This document shows, piece after piece, positions 8,232-17,292 of a DNA stretch of 34,622 bases. The stretch is taken from assembly GCA_945861245.1 (NCBI GenBank), contig CAMAUE010000046.1, positions 1-34,622 on the forward strand, read 5' to 3'. The translations under genes were made by a program, and so were the position numbers. The number at the start of each line of letters is the position of its first letter. Position 1 is the first letter of the stretch. Source of the DNA: Singulisphaera sp. GP187. Lineage in GTDB: Bacteria > Planctomycetota > Planctomycetia > Gemmatales > Gemmataceae. Below the pieces are notes generated by a model, which saw nothing but the letters and a program-made list of their open reading frames with translations, did no database searches and was not told where the DNA came from.

Positions 8232-8373
8232 CATCGGGATTTTCTGTCTCTCGGCGTGCCTTTCAACGTAACGTAGTTCTCATCTTCTTTTCTCGATCTT
8301 TGTCAACACAAGCCGGCAATATGCCGAACATCGACGCGAATGATTGCGTCGTACCTAGGGGAGATATGCACTT

Positions 8374-10422
8374 ATGAACGCAACAGGCAAAGACATCTTG
8401 GGTGTAATTCGCGATCATCTCAATCTCAATGATTACCGCAAGGTGCACTGGGAAGGGAGCTTCGAGGAATATCTGGACATCGTGCGCGACAATCCCGAAG
8501 TCACGCGCACTGCCTACCAGCGCCTTTACGACATGATTCTCTCGCACGGCGTGGACGATCGGCAAGAGAACAAGGAAAAGACCACTCGCTACAAGTTCTT
8601 CACCGAGTTCGGCGAGAAGCACGACGACGCTGTCTTCGGACTCGATCGCATCCTCATGCAGCTGGTCAACGCCTTCAAATCAGCTGCGTTTGAATATGGC
8701 ACCGAACGCCGCGTGCTGCTGCTGCACGGTCCGGTTGGGTCGTCGAAGAGCACGATCGCTCGCTTGCTCAAACGCGGCCTGGAAGAGTACGCTCGCACCG
8801 ACGCCGGCATGCTCTTCTCCTTCCGCTGGAAAGGCCCCGACGACACCTGGCTCAAAGACCCGATGCACAGCGAGCCGCTCCAGCTGATCCCGCCCACCAT
8901 GCGGCCCGCCATCATCGCGCGGCTCTCCGAAACCTTTGGCGATAAGGCCCGTTATCCGTTCCAGATCAAGGGCGACCTGTCGCCTTATAGCCGATTCATG
9001 TTCAACGAACGGCTGGCAAAGTACCAGGGCGACATCTCCGCCATGCTCGCCAATGAAATTCAGGTCTACCGCCTGATCTTGTCCGAGCAGGACCGCATCG
9101 GCATCGGCACATTCCAGCCGAAGGACGAGAAGAACCAGGATTCGACCGAATTAACCGGCGATATCAACTATCGCAAAATCGCCGAGTTCGGGTCCGATTC
9201 CGATCCGCGGGCGTTCAACTTCGACGGTGAACTCAACATCGCTAACCGCGGCCTGGTCGAGTTCATCGAAGTGCTCAAGCTCGACGTGGCGTTTTTATAC
9301 GATCTGCTCGGCGCGTCGCAGGAGCATAAGATCAAGCCGAAGAAGTTCGCGCAGACCGACATCGACGAAGTCATCCTCGCCCATACGAACGAGCCGGAAT
9401 ATCGCCGACTGCAAAACAACGAGTTTATGGAAGCGTTGCGCGACCGCACCGTGAAGATCGATGTGCCCTACGTCACCCGGCTCAGCGACGAGATCAAGAT
9501 TTACGAGAAATCGTTCAATACGGAGCGCGTGCGTGGCAAGCACATCGCGCCACATACGATCGAAGTCGCCGCCATGTGGGCGGTGCTCACTCGGCTCGAA
9601 CAGCCGAAGCATGCGAACCTCACGCTGTTGCAGAAAATGAAGCTCTACAACGGCAAATCGCTGCCGGGCTTCACCGAGGACAATATCATCGAGTTGAAGC
9701 GCGAAGCCCCGCAAGAAGGCATGCACGGCATCAGCCCGCGCTATATCCAGGACAAAGTCTCGAACGCCCTCGTTGCCCATCCCGATGAGGACAACATCAA
9801 CCCGTTCATGGTCATGCACGAGTTGGAGACCGGCCTTCGGCATCATTCGCTGATCACGAACCAGGACCAGCTGCAACATTTCAAGGAGCTGCTGCAAGTG
9901 GTCCGCCAGGAATACGAGGATGTTGTGAAGAACGAAGTCCAGCGCGCCATCGCCGCCGACGAAGACGCCCTGTCCCGGCTGTGCCATAATTACATCGACA
10001 ACGTCAAGGCGTACACGCAGCGCGAGAAGGTCCGCAACCGCTTCACCGGCGGCTACGACGAACCCGACGAACGCCTGATGCGCTCGATCGAGGAAAAGAT
10101 CGACATCCCCGATAGCCGCAAGGATGACTTCCGCCGCGAGATCATGAATTACATCGGCGCCCTGGCAATCGACGGCAAGAAGTTCGACTACAAGACGAAT
10201 GAACGCCTGATGAAGGCGCTGGAACTCAAGCTGTTCGAGGACCAAAAGGACACGATCAAGCTGACGAGCCTGGTGTCGAACGTCGTGGACAAAGCAACGC
10301 AAGAGAAGATCGACGTCGTGAAGGGGCGCCTAATCAAATACTACGGCTACAACGAATCGAGCGCGACCGACGTGCTGACCTTCGTGGCAAGTATCTTCGC
10401 ACGCGGCCAAACGAAGAAGTAA
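8374..10422 (+). CDS. prkA: PrkA-type serine protein kinase / AAA+ protein
   Basis: Member of the PrkA family, an AAA+ ATPase fused to a kinase-like C-terminal domain, induced in stress, starvation or sporulation in other bacteria; cytoplasmic. The 682-residue length is usual for the family. The Walker A motif GPVGSSKST is at residues 119-127, within the PrkA AAA domain (about 20-390); the C-terminal PrkA domain covers about 400-665. Start ATG 8374 has AGGGGAG at 8357-8363, a slightly long spacing. It leads a co-directional cluster with yeaH (DUF444), spoVR and a small unknown gene, the same order seen in many bacteria for the first three. Whether the protein phosphorylates substrates or works as an AAA+ protease-like machine is debated for the family. 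Confidence 0.95.
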   Translation: MNATGKDILGVIRDHLNLNDYRKVHWEGSFEEYLDIVRDNPEVTRTAYQRLYDMILSHGVDDRQENKEKTTRYKFFTEFGEKHDDAVFGLDRILMQLVNAFKSAAFEYGTERRVLLLHGPVGSSKSTIARLLKRGLEEYARTDAGMLFSFRWKGPDDTWLKDPMHSEPLQLIPPTMRPAIIARLSETFGDKARYPFQIKGDLSPYSRFMFNERLAKYQGDISAMLANEIQVYRLILSEQDRIGIGTFQPKDEKNQDSTELTGDINYRKIAEFGSDSDPRAFNFDGELNIANRGLVEFIEVLKLDVAFLYDLLGASQEHKIKPKKFAQTDIDEVILAHTNEPEYRRLQNNEFMEALRDRTVKIDVPYVTRLSDEIKIYEKSFNTERVRGKHIAPHTIEVAAMWAVLTRLEQPKHANLTLLQKMKLYNGKSLPGFTEDNIIELKREAPQEGMHGISPRYIQDKVSNALVAHPDEDNINPFMVMHELETGLRHHSLITNQDQLQHFKELLQVVRQEYEDVVKNEVQRAIAADEDALSRLCHNYIDNVKAYTQREKVRNRFTGGYDEPDERLMRSIEEKIDIPDSRKDDFRREIMNYIGALAIDGKKFDYKTNERLMKALELKLFEDQKDTIKLTSLVSNVVDKATQEKIDVVKGRLIKYYGYNESSATDVLTFVASIFARGQTKK

Positions 10423-10429
10423 AGGAGCA

Positions 10430-10467
10430 AAAGCCCAGGGGTGAGGTACTCCGAACCCCTCGGCTTT
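10430..10467. repeat. Palindromic repeat, family B short copy
   Basis: AAAGCCCAGGGGT (10430-10442) pairs with 10455-10467 at 12 of 13 positions. The core AGCCCAGGGGTGAGGT matches the family B copy at 5391. It is placed in the 55-base gap between prkA and yeaH and ends 11 bases before the yeaH ATG, so it could affect its translation. Confidence 0.75.
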
Positions 10468-10477
10468 GGGTGATATC

Positions 10478-11578
10478 ATGAGTCAGCAAATCGAACGCGA
10501 TCATCAACGTTTTCGCAAGATCGTACGCGGCAAGGTCAAGAGCGGCCTGTCCAAGTACATCTCGCGCGGGGAGATGATCGGGAAAAAGGGCCGAGATTTC
10601 GTCAGCATCCCGCTGCCGTCGATCGAACTGCCACAGTTTCGCTATGGCCAAAAAGGCTCCGGCGGAACCGGGCAGGGCGAGGGCCAGCCCGGCCAGCCGT
10701 TGACGCAACCTGCGGAAGAGGGCGAAGGCGGCGCCGGCGATCAGCCCGGCGGGCATATTCTCGAAGTCGATCTTACGCTCGAAGAGTTGGCCGACATTCT
10801 TGGCGAGGAATTGTCGCTGCCTCGCATCGAACCCAAGGGCAAGAAGAATATCGTCACGACGAAGGACAAATATACCGGCATCCGCCAAACCGGGCCGGAG
10901 TCGCTGAAGCATTTCAAGCGCACCTTTAAGCGTGCGATGAAACGCCAGATCGCATCGGGAACCTACAACCCAGCCGACCCGCTCGTCATCCCGATTCGCG
11001 AAGACAAGCAATACCGCAGCTGGCGCGAGGCCCCGAAACCCGATGCCGTCGCGGCGATCATTTACATGATGGACGTTTCGGGCTCGATGACCGACGAGCA
11101 GAAGGAGATCGTCCGCATCGAGGCGTTCTGGATCGACACCTGGATCAAGAAGCACTACAAGGGCGTCGAGAACGTCTACATCGTCCACGATGCCGAGGCT
11201 CATGAAGTGGACGAGCACACCTTCTACCACACTCGCGAATCGGGCGGCACGAAGATCAGCACGGCGTACGACCTTGCCAACAAAATCATCGACAAGCGCT
11301 TCCCGTCCACGGAGTTCAACATCTACGCGTTCCACTTCTCCGACGGCGACAACTGGGGCGACGACAGCCCGCTCTGCGTCACGTTCCTCCAGAACACGCT
11401 GCTGCCCAAGCTGAACCTCTTCGGCTACGGCCAAGTCGAAAGCCCCTACGGCAGCGGCGAGTTTTACGAGTTCATCACGGAGTTGTTGGAGAAGAAGGAC
11501 AACGTCGTCGCGAGTAGGATTCCGAATAGGGAGGCGATATTGGGATCGATCAAAGAATTCTTGGGAACCGGGAAATAA
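10478..11578 (+). CDS. yeaH: DUF444 (YeaH/YhbH) VWA-like protein
   Basis: Partner of PrkA in the conserved prkA-yeaH-spoVR cluster; cytoplasmic, biochemical role unknown, shown in enterobacteria to be co-expressed with PrkA. The 366-residue product begins [18 protein letters not shown], followed by a Gly/Gln/Pro-rich linker (about 58-92) and a von Willebrand A-like domain with a metal-site motif DVSGS (199-203). I prefer ATG 10478 over an upstream TTG at 10466, which falls in the hairpin. GGGTGA at 10468-10473 serves as a moderate ribosome binding site. Confidence 0.93.
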   Translation: MSQQIERDHQRFRKIVRGKVKSGLSKYISRGEMIGKKGRDFVSIPLPSIELPQFRYGQKGSGGTGQGEGQPGQPLTQPAEEGEGGAGDQPGGHILEVDLTLEELADILGEELSLPRIEPKGKKNIVTTKDKYTGIRQTGPESLKHFKRTFKRAMKRQIASGTYNPADPLVIPIREDKQYRSWREAPKPDAVAAIIYMMDVSGSMTDEQKEIVRIEAFWIDTWIKKHYKGVENVYIVHDAEAHEVDEHTFYHTRESGGTKISTAYDLANKIIDKRFPSTEFNIYAFHFSDGDNWGDDSPLCVTFLQNTLLPKLNLFGYGQVESPYGSGEFYEFITELLEKKDNVVASRIPNREAILGSIKEFLGTGK

Positions 11579-11589
11579 CGCCGTGAGTC

Positions 11590-11686
11590 GTTTAGCCGCT
11601 CGCCTTCGGCGAGCGCGAACGTGGTGCCAGGCGATGATTTTCCCCACAACGCAGTACCCGCGCTCGCCAAAGGCGAGCGGCTAAAC
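11590..11686. repeat. Palindromic repeat, family A' copy 1
   Basis: Arms 11590-11617 and 11659-11686 pair at 27 of 28 positions. Each arm also holds its own small hairpin (CGCTCGCC / GGCGAGCG), giving a nested structure. It fills most of the yeaH-spoVR gap. Confidence 0.9.
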
Positions 11687-11701
11687 AACGATGAGTACCT
11701 C

Positions 11702-13252
11702 ATGACTATCCCCTACGACACCCGACTGCCGCCCGATCTAGCCAAGCTCAAGCTCGAGATCGAAGCCCACGCGCGCTCCTTCGGGCTTGATTTCTACGAC
11801 ACGATCTTCGAAGTCGTCGATGCCGACGATCTTAACGAAATCGCCGCCTATGGCGGATTCCCCACCCGCTATCCCCACTGGTCGTTCGGCATGCAGTACG
11901 AGGAATTGAAAAAGGGCTACGAGTACGGCCTATCGAAAATCTATGAGATGGTCATCAACAACGACCCGTGCTACGCCTACCTCATGCGCTGCAATCATAC
12001 CGTCGATCAGAAGCTCGTCATGGCCCATGTGTATGGGCATTGCGATTTCTTCAAGAACAACGCCTACTTCGCGCATACCTCCCGCAAGATGATGGACGAG
12101 ATGGCCAACCACGGCATGCGCATCCGCCAATACTCCGACAAGCACGGCGAGGACGAAGTTGAACGCTTCGTCGATCGCTGCATGTCGATCGACGATCTCA
12201 TCGACATCCACTCCACCGCCATCAAACGGCGCGAGGAAGTGTCCCGTTTCGATTTCAAGGAACCGGTCGAGGAAACGGAGAAGCTGACGCGGTTCGAGAG
12301 CAAGGACTACATGGATGAGTACATCAACCCGCGCGCGGCACTCAAGGCGGAAGGCGATGAATTGAAGCGCAAGCAGCAGGTGATCGATCGCTCATTCCCT
12401 GAGAAGCCGGAGCGCGACGTGCTGCTGTTCCTCATCGAGTTCGCGCCGCTCAAACCCTGGCAGCGCGACGTGCTCTCGATCATCCGCGACGAGGCCTACT
12501 ATTTCGCGCCGCAGGGGCAGACCAAGATTATGAACGAAGGCTGGGCCAGTTATTGGCATAGCACCATCATGACCGAACGTGCGCTCGAAGGTTGGGAGTG
12601 CGTCGACTATGCCGATCATCATTCAGGCACGATGGCGATGTCGCGCGGTCGGCTCAATCCGTACAAGCTGGGCATCGAACTTTTTCGCGACATCGAACGG
12701 CGTTGGAACACCGGGCAGTTTGGCAAGGAATGGGAGGAATGCGAGAACCTGGAGAAGAAACGGGCCTGGAATTTGAATCTGAATCTCGGACGCAGCAAAA
12801 TATTCGAGGTTCGCAAAATTCATAACGATGTTACCTTTCTCGATACCTTCCTCACGCCCGAGTTCTGTGTCGAACAAAAACTGTTCTCGTTTGCCCATAA
12901 CGAACCACAGGATAACTATGTCATAGAGTCGCGCGAGTTCCAGAAAATCAAGCAACGGTTGCTCTTCAGCCTGTCCAACCACGGCAGGCCTTTTATTTAC
13001 GTTGTCGATGGAAACTACAAAAACCGCGGCGAATTGTTGCTCAGACACGAGTATAATGGAGTAGACTTGCATATCGACCGGGCAGCGGATACGCTGGCCA
13101 ATGTCCAAGCGATTTGGTCGCGCCCTGTCCACTTGCATACTATCGCCGAAGGCAAGCCTGTGTTATTATCCCATGACGGAACCAACGCTACCCAGAAGCA
13201 AATAGGAGAGGTTGATGACCCTCGCAAACATACTCCGCCAGCAACTAAATAG
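11702..13252 (+). CDS. spoVR: SpoVR family protein
   Basis: SpoVR-family protein, linked to spore cortex formation in Bacillus and found widely in non-sporulating bacteria next to prkA and yeaH; molecular role unknown. The 517-residue sequence has the family pattern: [20 protein letters not shown] near the N-terminus, then [15 protein letters not shown] and NEGWASYWH, with conserved His/Glu residues resembling a metal site. I start at ATG 11702 rather than at the open GTG 11621, which lies inside the palindrome. The last 13 codons overlap the next gene, whose ribosome binding site is inside spoVR. Confidence 0.94.
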   Translation: MTIPYDTRLPPDLAKLKLEIEAHARSFGLDFYDTIFEVVDADDLNEIAAYGGFPTRYPHWSFGMQYEELKKGYEYGLSKIYEMVINNDPCYAYLMRCNHTVDQKLVMAHVYGHCDFFKNNAYFAHTSRKMMDEMANHGMRIRQYSDKHGEDEVERFVDRCMSIDDLIDIHSTAIKRREEVSRFDFKEPVEETEKLTRFESKDYMDEYINPRAALKAEGDELKRKQQVIDRSFPEKPERDVLLFLIEFAPLKPWQRDVLSIIRDEAYYFAPQGQTKIMNEGWASYWHSTIMTERALEGWECVDYADHHSGTMAMSRGRLNPYKLGIELFRDIERRWNTGQFGKEWEECENLEKKRAWNLNLNLGRSKIFEVRKIHNDVTFLDTFLTPEFCVEQKLFSFAHNEPQDNYVIESREFQKIKQRLLFSLSNHGRPFIYVVDGNYKNRGELLLRHEYNGVDLHIDRAADTLANVQAIWSRPVHLHTIAEGKPVLLSHDGTNATQKQIGEVDDPRKHTPPATK

Positions 13253-13658
13253 CTCGGAACCGGGCGGGTTCCATGTCTCACTTGGCGATTGGAGCGCGAC
13301 GATCGCCGTCGAGAAAAAGGACAGCATGAGTTGCCTGTTCACGGAATTGACTGTCCGCAAAAGCACACCAGCGACGCAAGACGTGCGTACCTGGGGCGAA
13401 CGCATCGCTAGCCGCGCGACGGGCCTCTTGGAACCGCTGCGTCTGCTCGAAGCCGACGCACGCTTGAACCAGGCGTTGCTGCGCAGCACCGCGCCGATGC
13501 AGCGCGATGGGCAATCGCTGTACTACGAGATGGCGCTGACGCGCGACTCCGCCACGCTGCACCGCTATGCGGGACGAATCGGCGCGAGGCGTGAAGCGAT
13601 CCCGTTCGCCCTGACGCACGACGCGATCGTGAAACTCGTTGCGGATATCGTTGGCTGA
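13215..13658 (+). CDS. Unknown 147-residue protein coupled to spoVR
   Basis: The start ATG 13215 is inside the 3' end of spoVR in another frame and is preceded by AGGAGAGG (13204-13211), the strongest ribosome binding site in this cluster, so translation is probably coupled. The protein is soluble with no signal peptide. It contains a beta-type N-terminal stretch (GGFHVSLGDWSATIAVEK) and a region rich in Arg/Leu (ERIASRATGLLEPLRLLEAD). I do not recognise a family. The 38-base overlap and single direction suggest it belongs to the PrkA-YeaH-SpoVR system. It could be an adaptor or regulator, but that is inference from position only. Confidence 0.85.
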   Translation: MTLANILRQQLNSSEPGGFHVSLGDWSATIAVEKKDSMSCLFTELTVRKSTPATQDVRTWGERIASRATGLLEPLRLLEADARLNQALLRSTAPMQRDGQSLYYEMALTRDSATLHRYAGRIGARREAIPFALTHDAIVKLVADIVG

Positions 13659-13713
13659 ATCGCGCCGCGAAAATCGTCGAACTTGAGCGTTGCCCAACGA
13701 CGCTTGGGTATTT

Positions 13714-13728
13714 CGTTCTGACAGAACG
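13714..13728. promoter_or_regulatory. 15-bp palindrome, possible operator
   Basis: CGTTCTGACAGAACG is a perfect 7+1+7 palindrome in the gap between the spoVR-cluster end and the EF-hand gene. The form resembles a repressor operator, but no regulator is known here and chance or a terminator hairpin is possible. Confidence 0.3.
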
Positions 13729-13740
13729 TGTGTAAAGCCA

Positions 13741-13780
13741 GCAGGCGACGAAGGAGCCTGCGGGCTTGCTGATTTATTTT
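13741..13780 (+). terminator. Possible terminator of the prkA cluster
   Basis: GCAGGC (13741-13746) pairs with GCCTGC (13756-13761), and the T-rich ATTTATTTT at 13772-13780 follows after about ten bases. The stem is short and the T-run displaced, so this is tentative. Confidence 0.35.
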
Positions 13781-13888
13781 GGCTCGCGTGAAGTACAAAT
13801 CCCCGCGAATGATGCACTCAGTGGGCAGAAATCGATAGAATGACTACATCCTGCCTTCGGTAACACATTCACTTTCTGATGCCGTGCC

Positions 13889-14878
13889 ATGAATTGCTGT
13901 TCCAAAATCTTGGTGCTCTCGTTTTTCGCGTTCCTCTGCGCTGGGTTGGTATCGTCGCAGGAGGGGAGCTTCAAGAAATCGAAGAAAGACAGAAGGCCTT
14001 CCGACGAAGACGCCAAGATGATGAAGATTTTGGAGCGCTCGTTCAAGTTGGCCGACACGGAGCGTGATCGATTCATCCGAGAACTGGTCAGGCTTGATCC
14101 AACAGAAGCGCTCCGCGTCGATTTCAAGCAATGGTTTGCCCGTTTATCCGCCGGCGGAACGACGTGGGAGCGCGGAAAGTTTGAACGCCAGAACATCATG
14201 GAGTTGTTCGACCGCGCTGCCATGCGACTCAAACTCGACGGCAACACAATCACCCGCGACCAGTTCTTCGTTTACGCCAATCGCTACCTCGGTTCGGAGA
14301 ATTCACCGTATTGGCGCGAGCCGAAGGAAAATGCTTCATCGAAGGATATCACCAAAGTTTTCGAGTATCTCGATCGCGACAACGACCAATTTCTCAAAGG
14401 CGACGAAATACCGACATCGCTGCAAACCGATCTCGCACGCTGGGACAAAAACAACGACAGCAGAATCGATTCGGATGAATACAGGACGTACTTCCCAGAA
14501 AGCTATGAACGCGTGCGTCAACAGATGCTAAGCGGCGGCCAAGGCATGCCCGGTCAGCAGCCAGTCGAAACCGCTGACCCCGACACGGGCATCGCTCCGG
14601 CCAAGCTGCCGCCCGGACTGCCCAGATGGTTCGCCGAGGTCGATCGTGATCGCGATGGCCAAATCGCCCTCTTTGAATGGCGCAAGGCAGGTTGGCCTCT
14701 GGACGAGTTTGGAATGCTCGACATCAACGACGATGGCTTCCTCGTGCCCGACGAAGTCTTGCGTTTGCTCGCCACGATCAATCGCGACGGCACGCAACCG
14801 TTTGAATATTTGATGAAAAAAACGACCGCAAAAACCTCGGGCAGCCTGGCGAAAAAATCGTTCGGCGGGCGAAAATGA
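13889..14878 (+). CDS. Secreted EF-hand calcium-binding protein
   Basis: An N-terminal signal peptide (MNCCSKILVLSFFAFLCAGL, residues 1-20, cleavage probably near 23) is followed by a charged linker. Four canonical EF-hand loops are visible: DRDNDQFLKGDE (162-173), DKNNDSRIDSDE (186-197), DRDRDGQIALFE (252-263) and DINDDGFLVPDE (278-289). They are arranged as two pairs separated by a Gly/Gln/Pro linker (215-245). A further helix at residues 105-130 may be a degenerate EF-hand. Exported EF-hand proteins are abundant in planctomycetes; the role is not known. The gene is alone in this direction and ends about 75 bases before a convergent gene. Confidence 0.88.
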   Translation: MNCCSKILVLSFFAFLCAGLVSSQEGSFKKSKKDRRPSDEDAKMMKILERSFKLADTERDRFIRELVRLDPTEALRVDFKQWFARLSAGGTTWERGKFERQNIMELFDRAAMRLKLDGNTITRDQFFVYANRYLGSENSPYWREPKENASSKDITKVFEYLDRDNDQFLKGDEIPTSLQTDLARWDKNNDSRIDSDEYRTYFPESYERVRQQMLSGGQGMPGQQPVETADPDTGIAPAKLPPGLPRWFAEVDRDRDGQIALFEWRKAGWPLDEFGMLDINDDGFLVPDEVLRLLATINRDGTQPFEYLMKKTTAKTSGSLAKKSFGGRK

Positions 14879-14955
14879 TTGGTGTGCTAACCCAGTACAG
14901 CTCAATCGGATCACTCAAAAATTAACGCAAACAAGTACTTGATAGAAAGCATCAA

Positions 14956-15906
14956 TCAAATCTCGGATAACACCAATTCCTTCAGCGCATCGGGAAGCTG
15001 CGGAAAGCGAAACGCGAACCCGTCCTCACGCAATCGACGTGAAACTACATAGCGGCCGTAAAGCGCGAGGTCAGGATCGGTTCGCAGGAACCATCGTGCT
15101 CCCAGGCGAACCATCCATGCAAATGCCGGCAGACCTATCGGCATGCCAACCGCTCGACGAAGTTCGCGCATGAAATCATGCTGAGCCAAGGGATTCGGAG
15201 CGGATGCGATGTACGGCCCCTGCATCGACGGATCGGTCAACGCACGCTCGAAGAGTCGGTTCATGTCGGCTTCGTGAATCCAGCTCATGCCTTGCGTGCC
15301 GGAGCCGATTCTCCCGCCCAGCCCAAGTTTCACGACCATCCGTAATCGAGCAAGCGCCCCGCCACCCGCGCCGCGATTACGCCCGATCACGAAGCTGGCA
15401 CGCAGGATAACTTGCCGTTGCGTTGGCAGCACACTTGCGCGAAACTCGTCCTCCCATGCTCGCCCGACGAACGGCGCCAGGCCAACGCCGAACGGCGAGT
15501 CCTCCGTGCAAACAAGACCCGGCGGATCGCCGTAGATGTGGGCCGTGCTCATCTGCACCCATACCGGCGGCGGCGCTGCGATCGCGCGAACCGCCAGACC
15601 AAGCACCCGCGTCGCCTCCACGCGTGAACGCAGAATCTCATCCTGATGGTCCGGAGACTTGATGCAATCGACGCTGCGGCCGGTCAGGTTCACCAACCCA
15701 ATCGCGCCGTCCAACTCGTGACGCCAAGCGCCCAATGTTCGGCCATCCCACACGACGTGCCTCCACGGCCCATTCACACGCGGCGCATGGCGCGACAACA
15801 GAACGACGGCCATCCCCGCCGAGGACAGATGATGGGCAAGCGAAACGCCAAGGAAACCGCTGCCGCCGGCGATCACGACACGATTGGGTTGGGAGGCTGT
15901 CGACAT
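14956..15906 (-). CDS. TIGR01777-type NAD(P)-dependent epimerase
   Basis: Extended short-chain dehydrogenase/reductase of the TIGR01777 (YfcH-like) family; substrate unknown. The nucleotide-binding motif GGSGFLG is at residues 14-20 of 316, followed by [11 protein letters not shown], the family form of the LxxLAG segment, and STAHIYGD, the region of the SDR catalytic Tyr. The C-terminal third fits the DUF1731 region (for example [19 protein letters not shown], near the end). The start is ATG 15906, with GGAG about ten bases upstream. The gene is separated from the ThuA-like gene by a large perfect palindrome. No substrate hint comes from the neighbours. Confidence 0.9.
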   Translation of the reverse strand: MSTASQPNRVVIAGGSGFLGVSLAHHLSSAGMAVVLLSRHAPRVNGPWRHVVWDGRTLGAWRHELDGAIGLVNLTGRSVDCIKSPDHQDEILRSRVEATRVLGLAVRAIAAPPPVWVQMSTAHIYGDPPGLVCTEDSPFGVGLAPFVGRAWEDEFRASVLPTQRQVILRASFVIGRNRGAGGGALARLRMVVKLGLGGRIGSGTQGMSWIHEADMNRLFERALTDPSMQGPYIASAPNPLAQHDFMRELRRAVGMPIGLPAFAWMVRLGARWFLRTDPDLALYGRYVVSRRLREDGFAFRFPQLPDALKELVLSEI

Positions 15907-15944
15907 GAAATCGGCTCCAATGAGATCGTGGATGTATGCTCTTT

Positions 15945-16038
15945 GTTTAGCCGCTCGCTTTTGGCGAGCGCGAACGCGGCATTTTACAAACGTTGTAAAT
16001 GCGCTGCGTTCGCGCTCGCCAAAAGCGAGCGGCTAAAC
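15945..16038. repeat. Palindromic repeat, family A' copy 2 (perfect)
   Basis: Arms 15945-15977 and 16006-16038 are perfect complements over 33 bases, and the centre GCATTTTACAA/TTGTAAATGC pairs as well with one bulge. The whole 94 bases form a near-complete palindrome. The ends GTTTAGCCGCTCGC / GCGAGCGGCTAAAC match the copy at 11590. Confidence 0.95.
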
Positions 16039-16094
16039 GAAATTCCCACTATTGGAACCGAATGTGCTCGACAGAATTAACTATCGCGCATCTA

Positions 16095-17093
16095 CTACTT
16101 CATCTCATGCGCCGCGGGCCGTATGCCCTTCGTGAAGCTGTTGAAGCCAAACCGTGTCGCTCGGTATTCGCCGACGATGTCCACGGTGAGCGTCGGCGTG
16201 ATCGCTTTTTCGAGGCCGACGCACCACAACGCGGCATTGACGAGCATACGCCGCGAGCCGGCGGCTTCGAGGTCTTGCGAGGCGCCCAACGTCGTGGTGA
16301 AGATTCGGCCACCCTTGTAATCGCGAGTCCAGGCGAGGGGCATCATCGGGTCGTTCTTTTTGCCAGGCAGCGGTTCATCGGTCGATTTCATGCCCTTGAG
16401 TACCTGGCCATGGACGAGCACCGTGGAGGGTTTGAGCGGGTTGGCGCCGTACACGTCGGTCGGTCCCCAGATGTCGCCGTCCTTGAGGCCGGCCAAGATC
16501 GGGTGCTTGGCTTCGTCCTTGTTCAAGATGCCGCGGGTGCTCTGCGAGCCATGCCCGCCGTGATGGCTGATCCATTTTTCGCCAAGGACCTGGCGCCCGA
16601 ACCCGCCTTCGTAATCCTTGGCGCCGCCGTTGTTGTACTTGGCGAACTTGCCTTTCATGCCGTTGAACGCATGCGTCGCCGTGCGCATGCCGAGGATCGG
16701 CTTGCCAGCCTCGATGTAGTCGGCGAAGTACTGCATCTGGTTTTCAGGCATATTGCGAAAGCGCGTGGCGATAATCATCAGGTCGGCGGTCTTGAGAGCC
16801 TCGAGACCAGGGATGTTGCTGATGTTGGGATGAATCTCACCAGTCTTCGGATCGATCGGAAAGAGCACGGTGCACTTGAAGCCATGATGCTTGGCGAGAA
16901 TTTTGCCAAGCTGGGGCAGCGCTTCCTCCGAACGATATTCCTCATCGCCCGCAACGAGCACGACATGCTTGCCCGAAGCCGGCCCCTTGAAGCCATCGTA
17001 AACCACCCACAGCGGCCCCTTGGCGTCCTGGGCGTCGACAGTGTGCGTGAAGAGAATCAAACCAACAATGACAAGCATGATGCGCGACAACAT
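16095..17093 (-). CDS. Exported ThuA-like domain protein
   Basis: A 332-residue protein with an N-terminal signal peptide (MLSRIMLVIVGLILFTHTVDA) and then a ThuA-like, glutamine-amidotransferase-fold domain: KHVVLVAGDEEYRSEE, YIEAGKPILGMRTATHAF, and GGHGSQST followed by HPILAGL. ThuA domains are linked to sugar metabolism (trehalose/disaccharide utilisation in rhizobia), and exported copies are very common in planctomycetes. I take ATG 17093; the frame is open another 50 codons upstream but without a signal peptide or ribosome binding site there. AAAGG sits about seven bases upstream of the ATG. The Cys nucleophile of amidotransferases is replaced here by Thr/Ala around GMRTATHAF, so amidotransferase activity is unlikely. 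Confidence 0.87.
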   Translation of the reverse strand: MLSRIMLVIVGLILFTHTVDAQDAKGPLWVVYDGFKGPASGKHVVLVAGDEEYRSEEALPQLGKILAKHHGFKCTVLFPIDPKTGEIHPNISNIPGLEALKTADLMIIATRFRNMPENQMQYFADYIEAGKPILGMRTATHAFNGMKGKFAKYNNGGAKDYEGGFGRQVLGEKWISHHGGHGSQSTRGILNKDEAKHPILAGLKDGDIWGPTDVYGANPLKPSTVLVHGQVLKGMKSTDEPLPGKKNDPMMPLAWTRDYKGGRIFTTTLGASQDLEAAGSRRMLVNAALWCVGLEKAITPTLTVDIVGEYRATRFGFNSFTKGIRPAAHEMK

Positions 17094-17292
17094 AGTGAAC
17101 CTTTGTGAGAGAAATCGCCTAGTTTGAAGTGATGGTATGGAAACGAGAGCGCGAGGGAAATGCCTCTCGTTAGCCGAACACGCAAGTTTTGAAGCCGCAG
17201 ACCTGGGCGTGGAGTCGGTCACGCCGAAAGCGATGCCATACACGACTTGGATGCAGCTGGGGTTCCTGGCACCTCATCCAAACCGGCAACGC

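Noticed and set aside
9295-10302. 335-codon open frame opposite prkA
   Set aside because: Antisense shadow of PrkA codons; composition is typical of reverse-frame translation.
10334-11647. Long open frame on the minus strand opposite yeaH
   Set aside because: Shadow of the GC-rich coding strand; no ribosome binding site, Arg/Ala/Leu-rich product without family, and the plus-strand gene is certain.
11621-11701. Upstream GTG start for spoVR
   Set aside because: Lies within the family A' palindrome; homology to SpoVR begins after ATG 11702.
15999-17108. 369-codon plus-strand frame opposite the ThuA-like gene
   Set aside because: Starts inside the palindrome and lies antisense to a gene with signal peptide and recognised domain.
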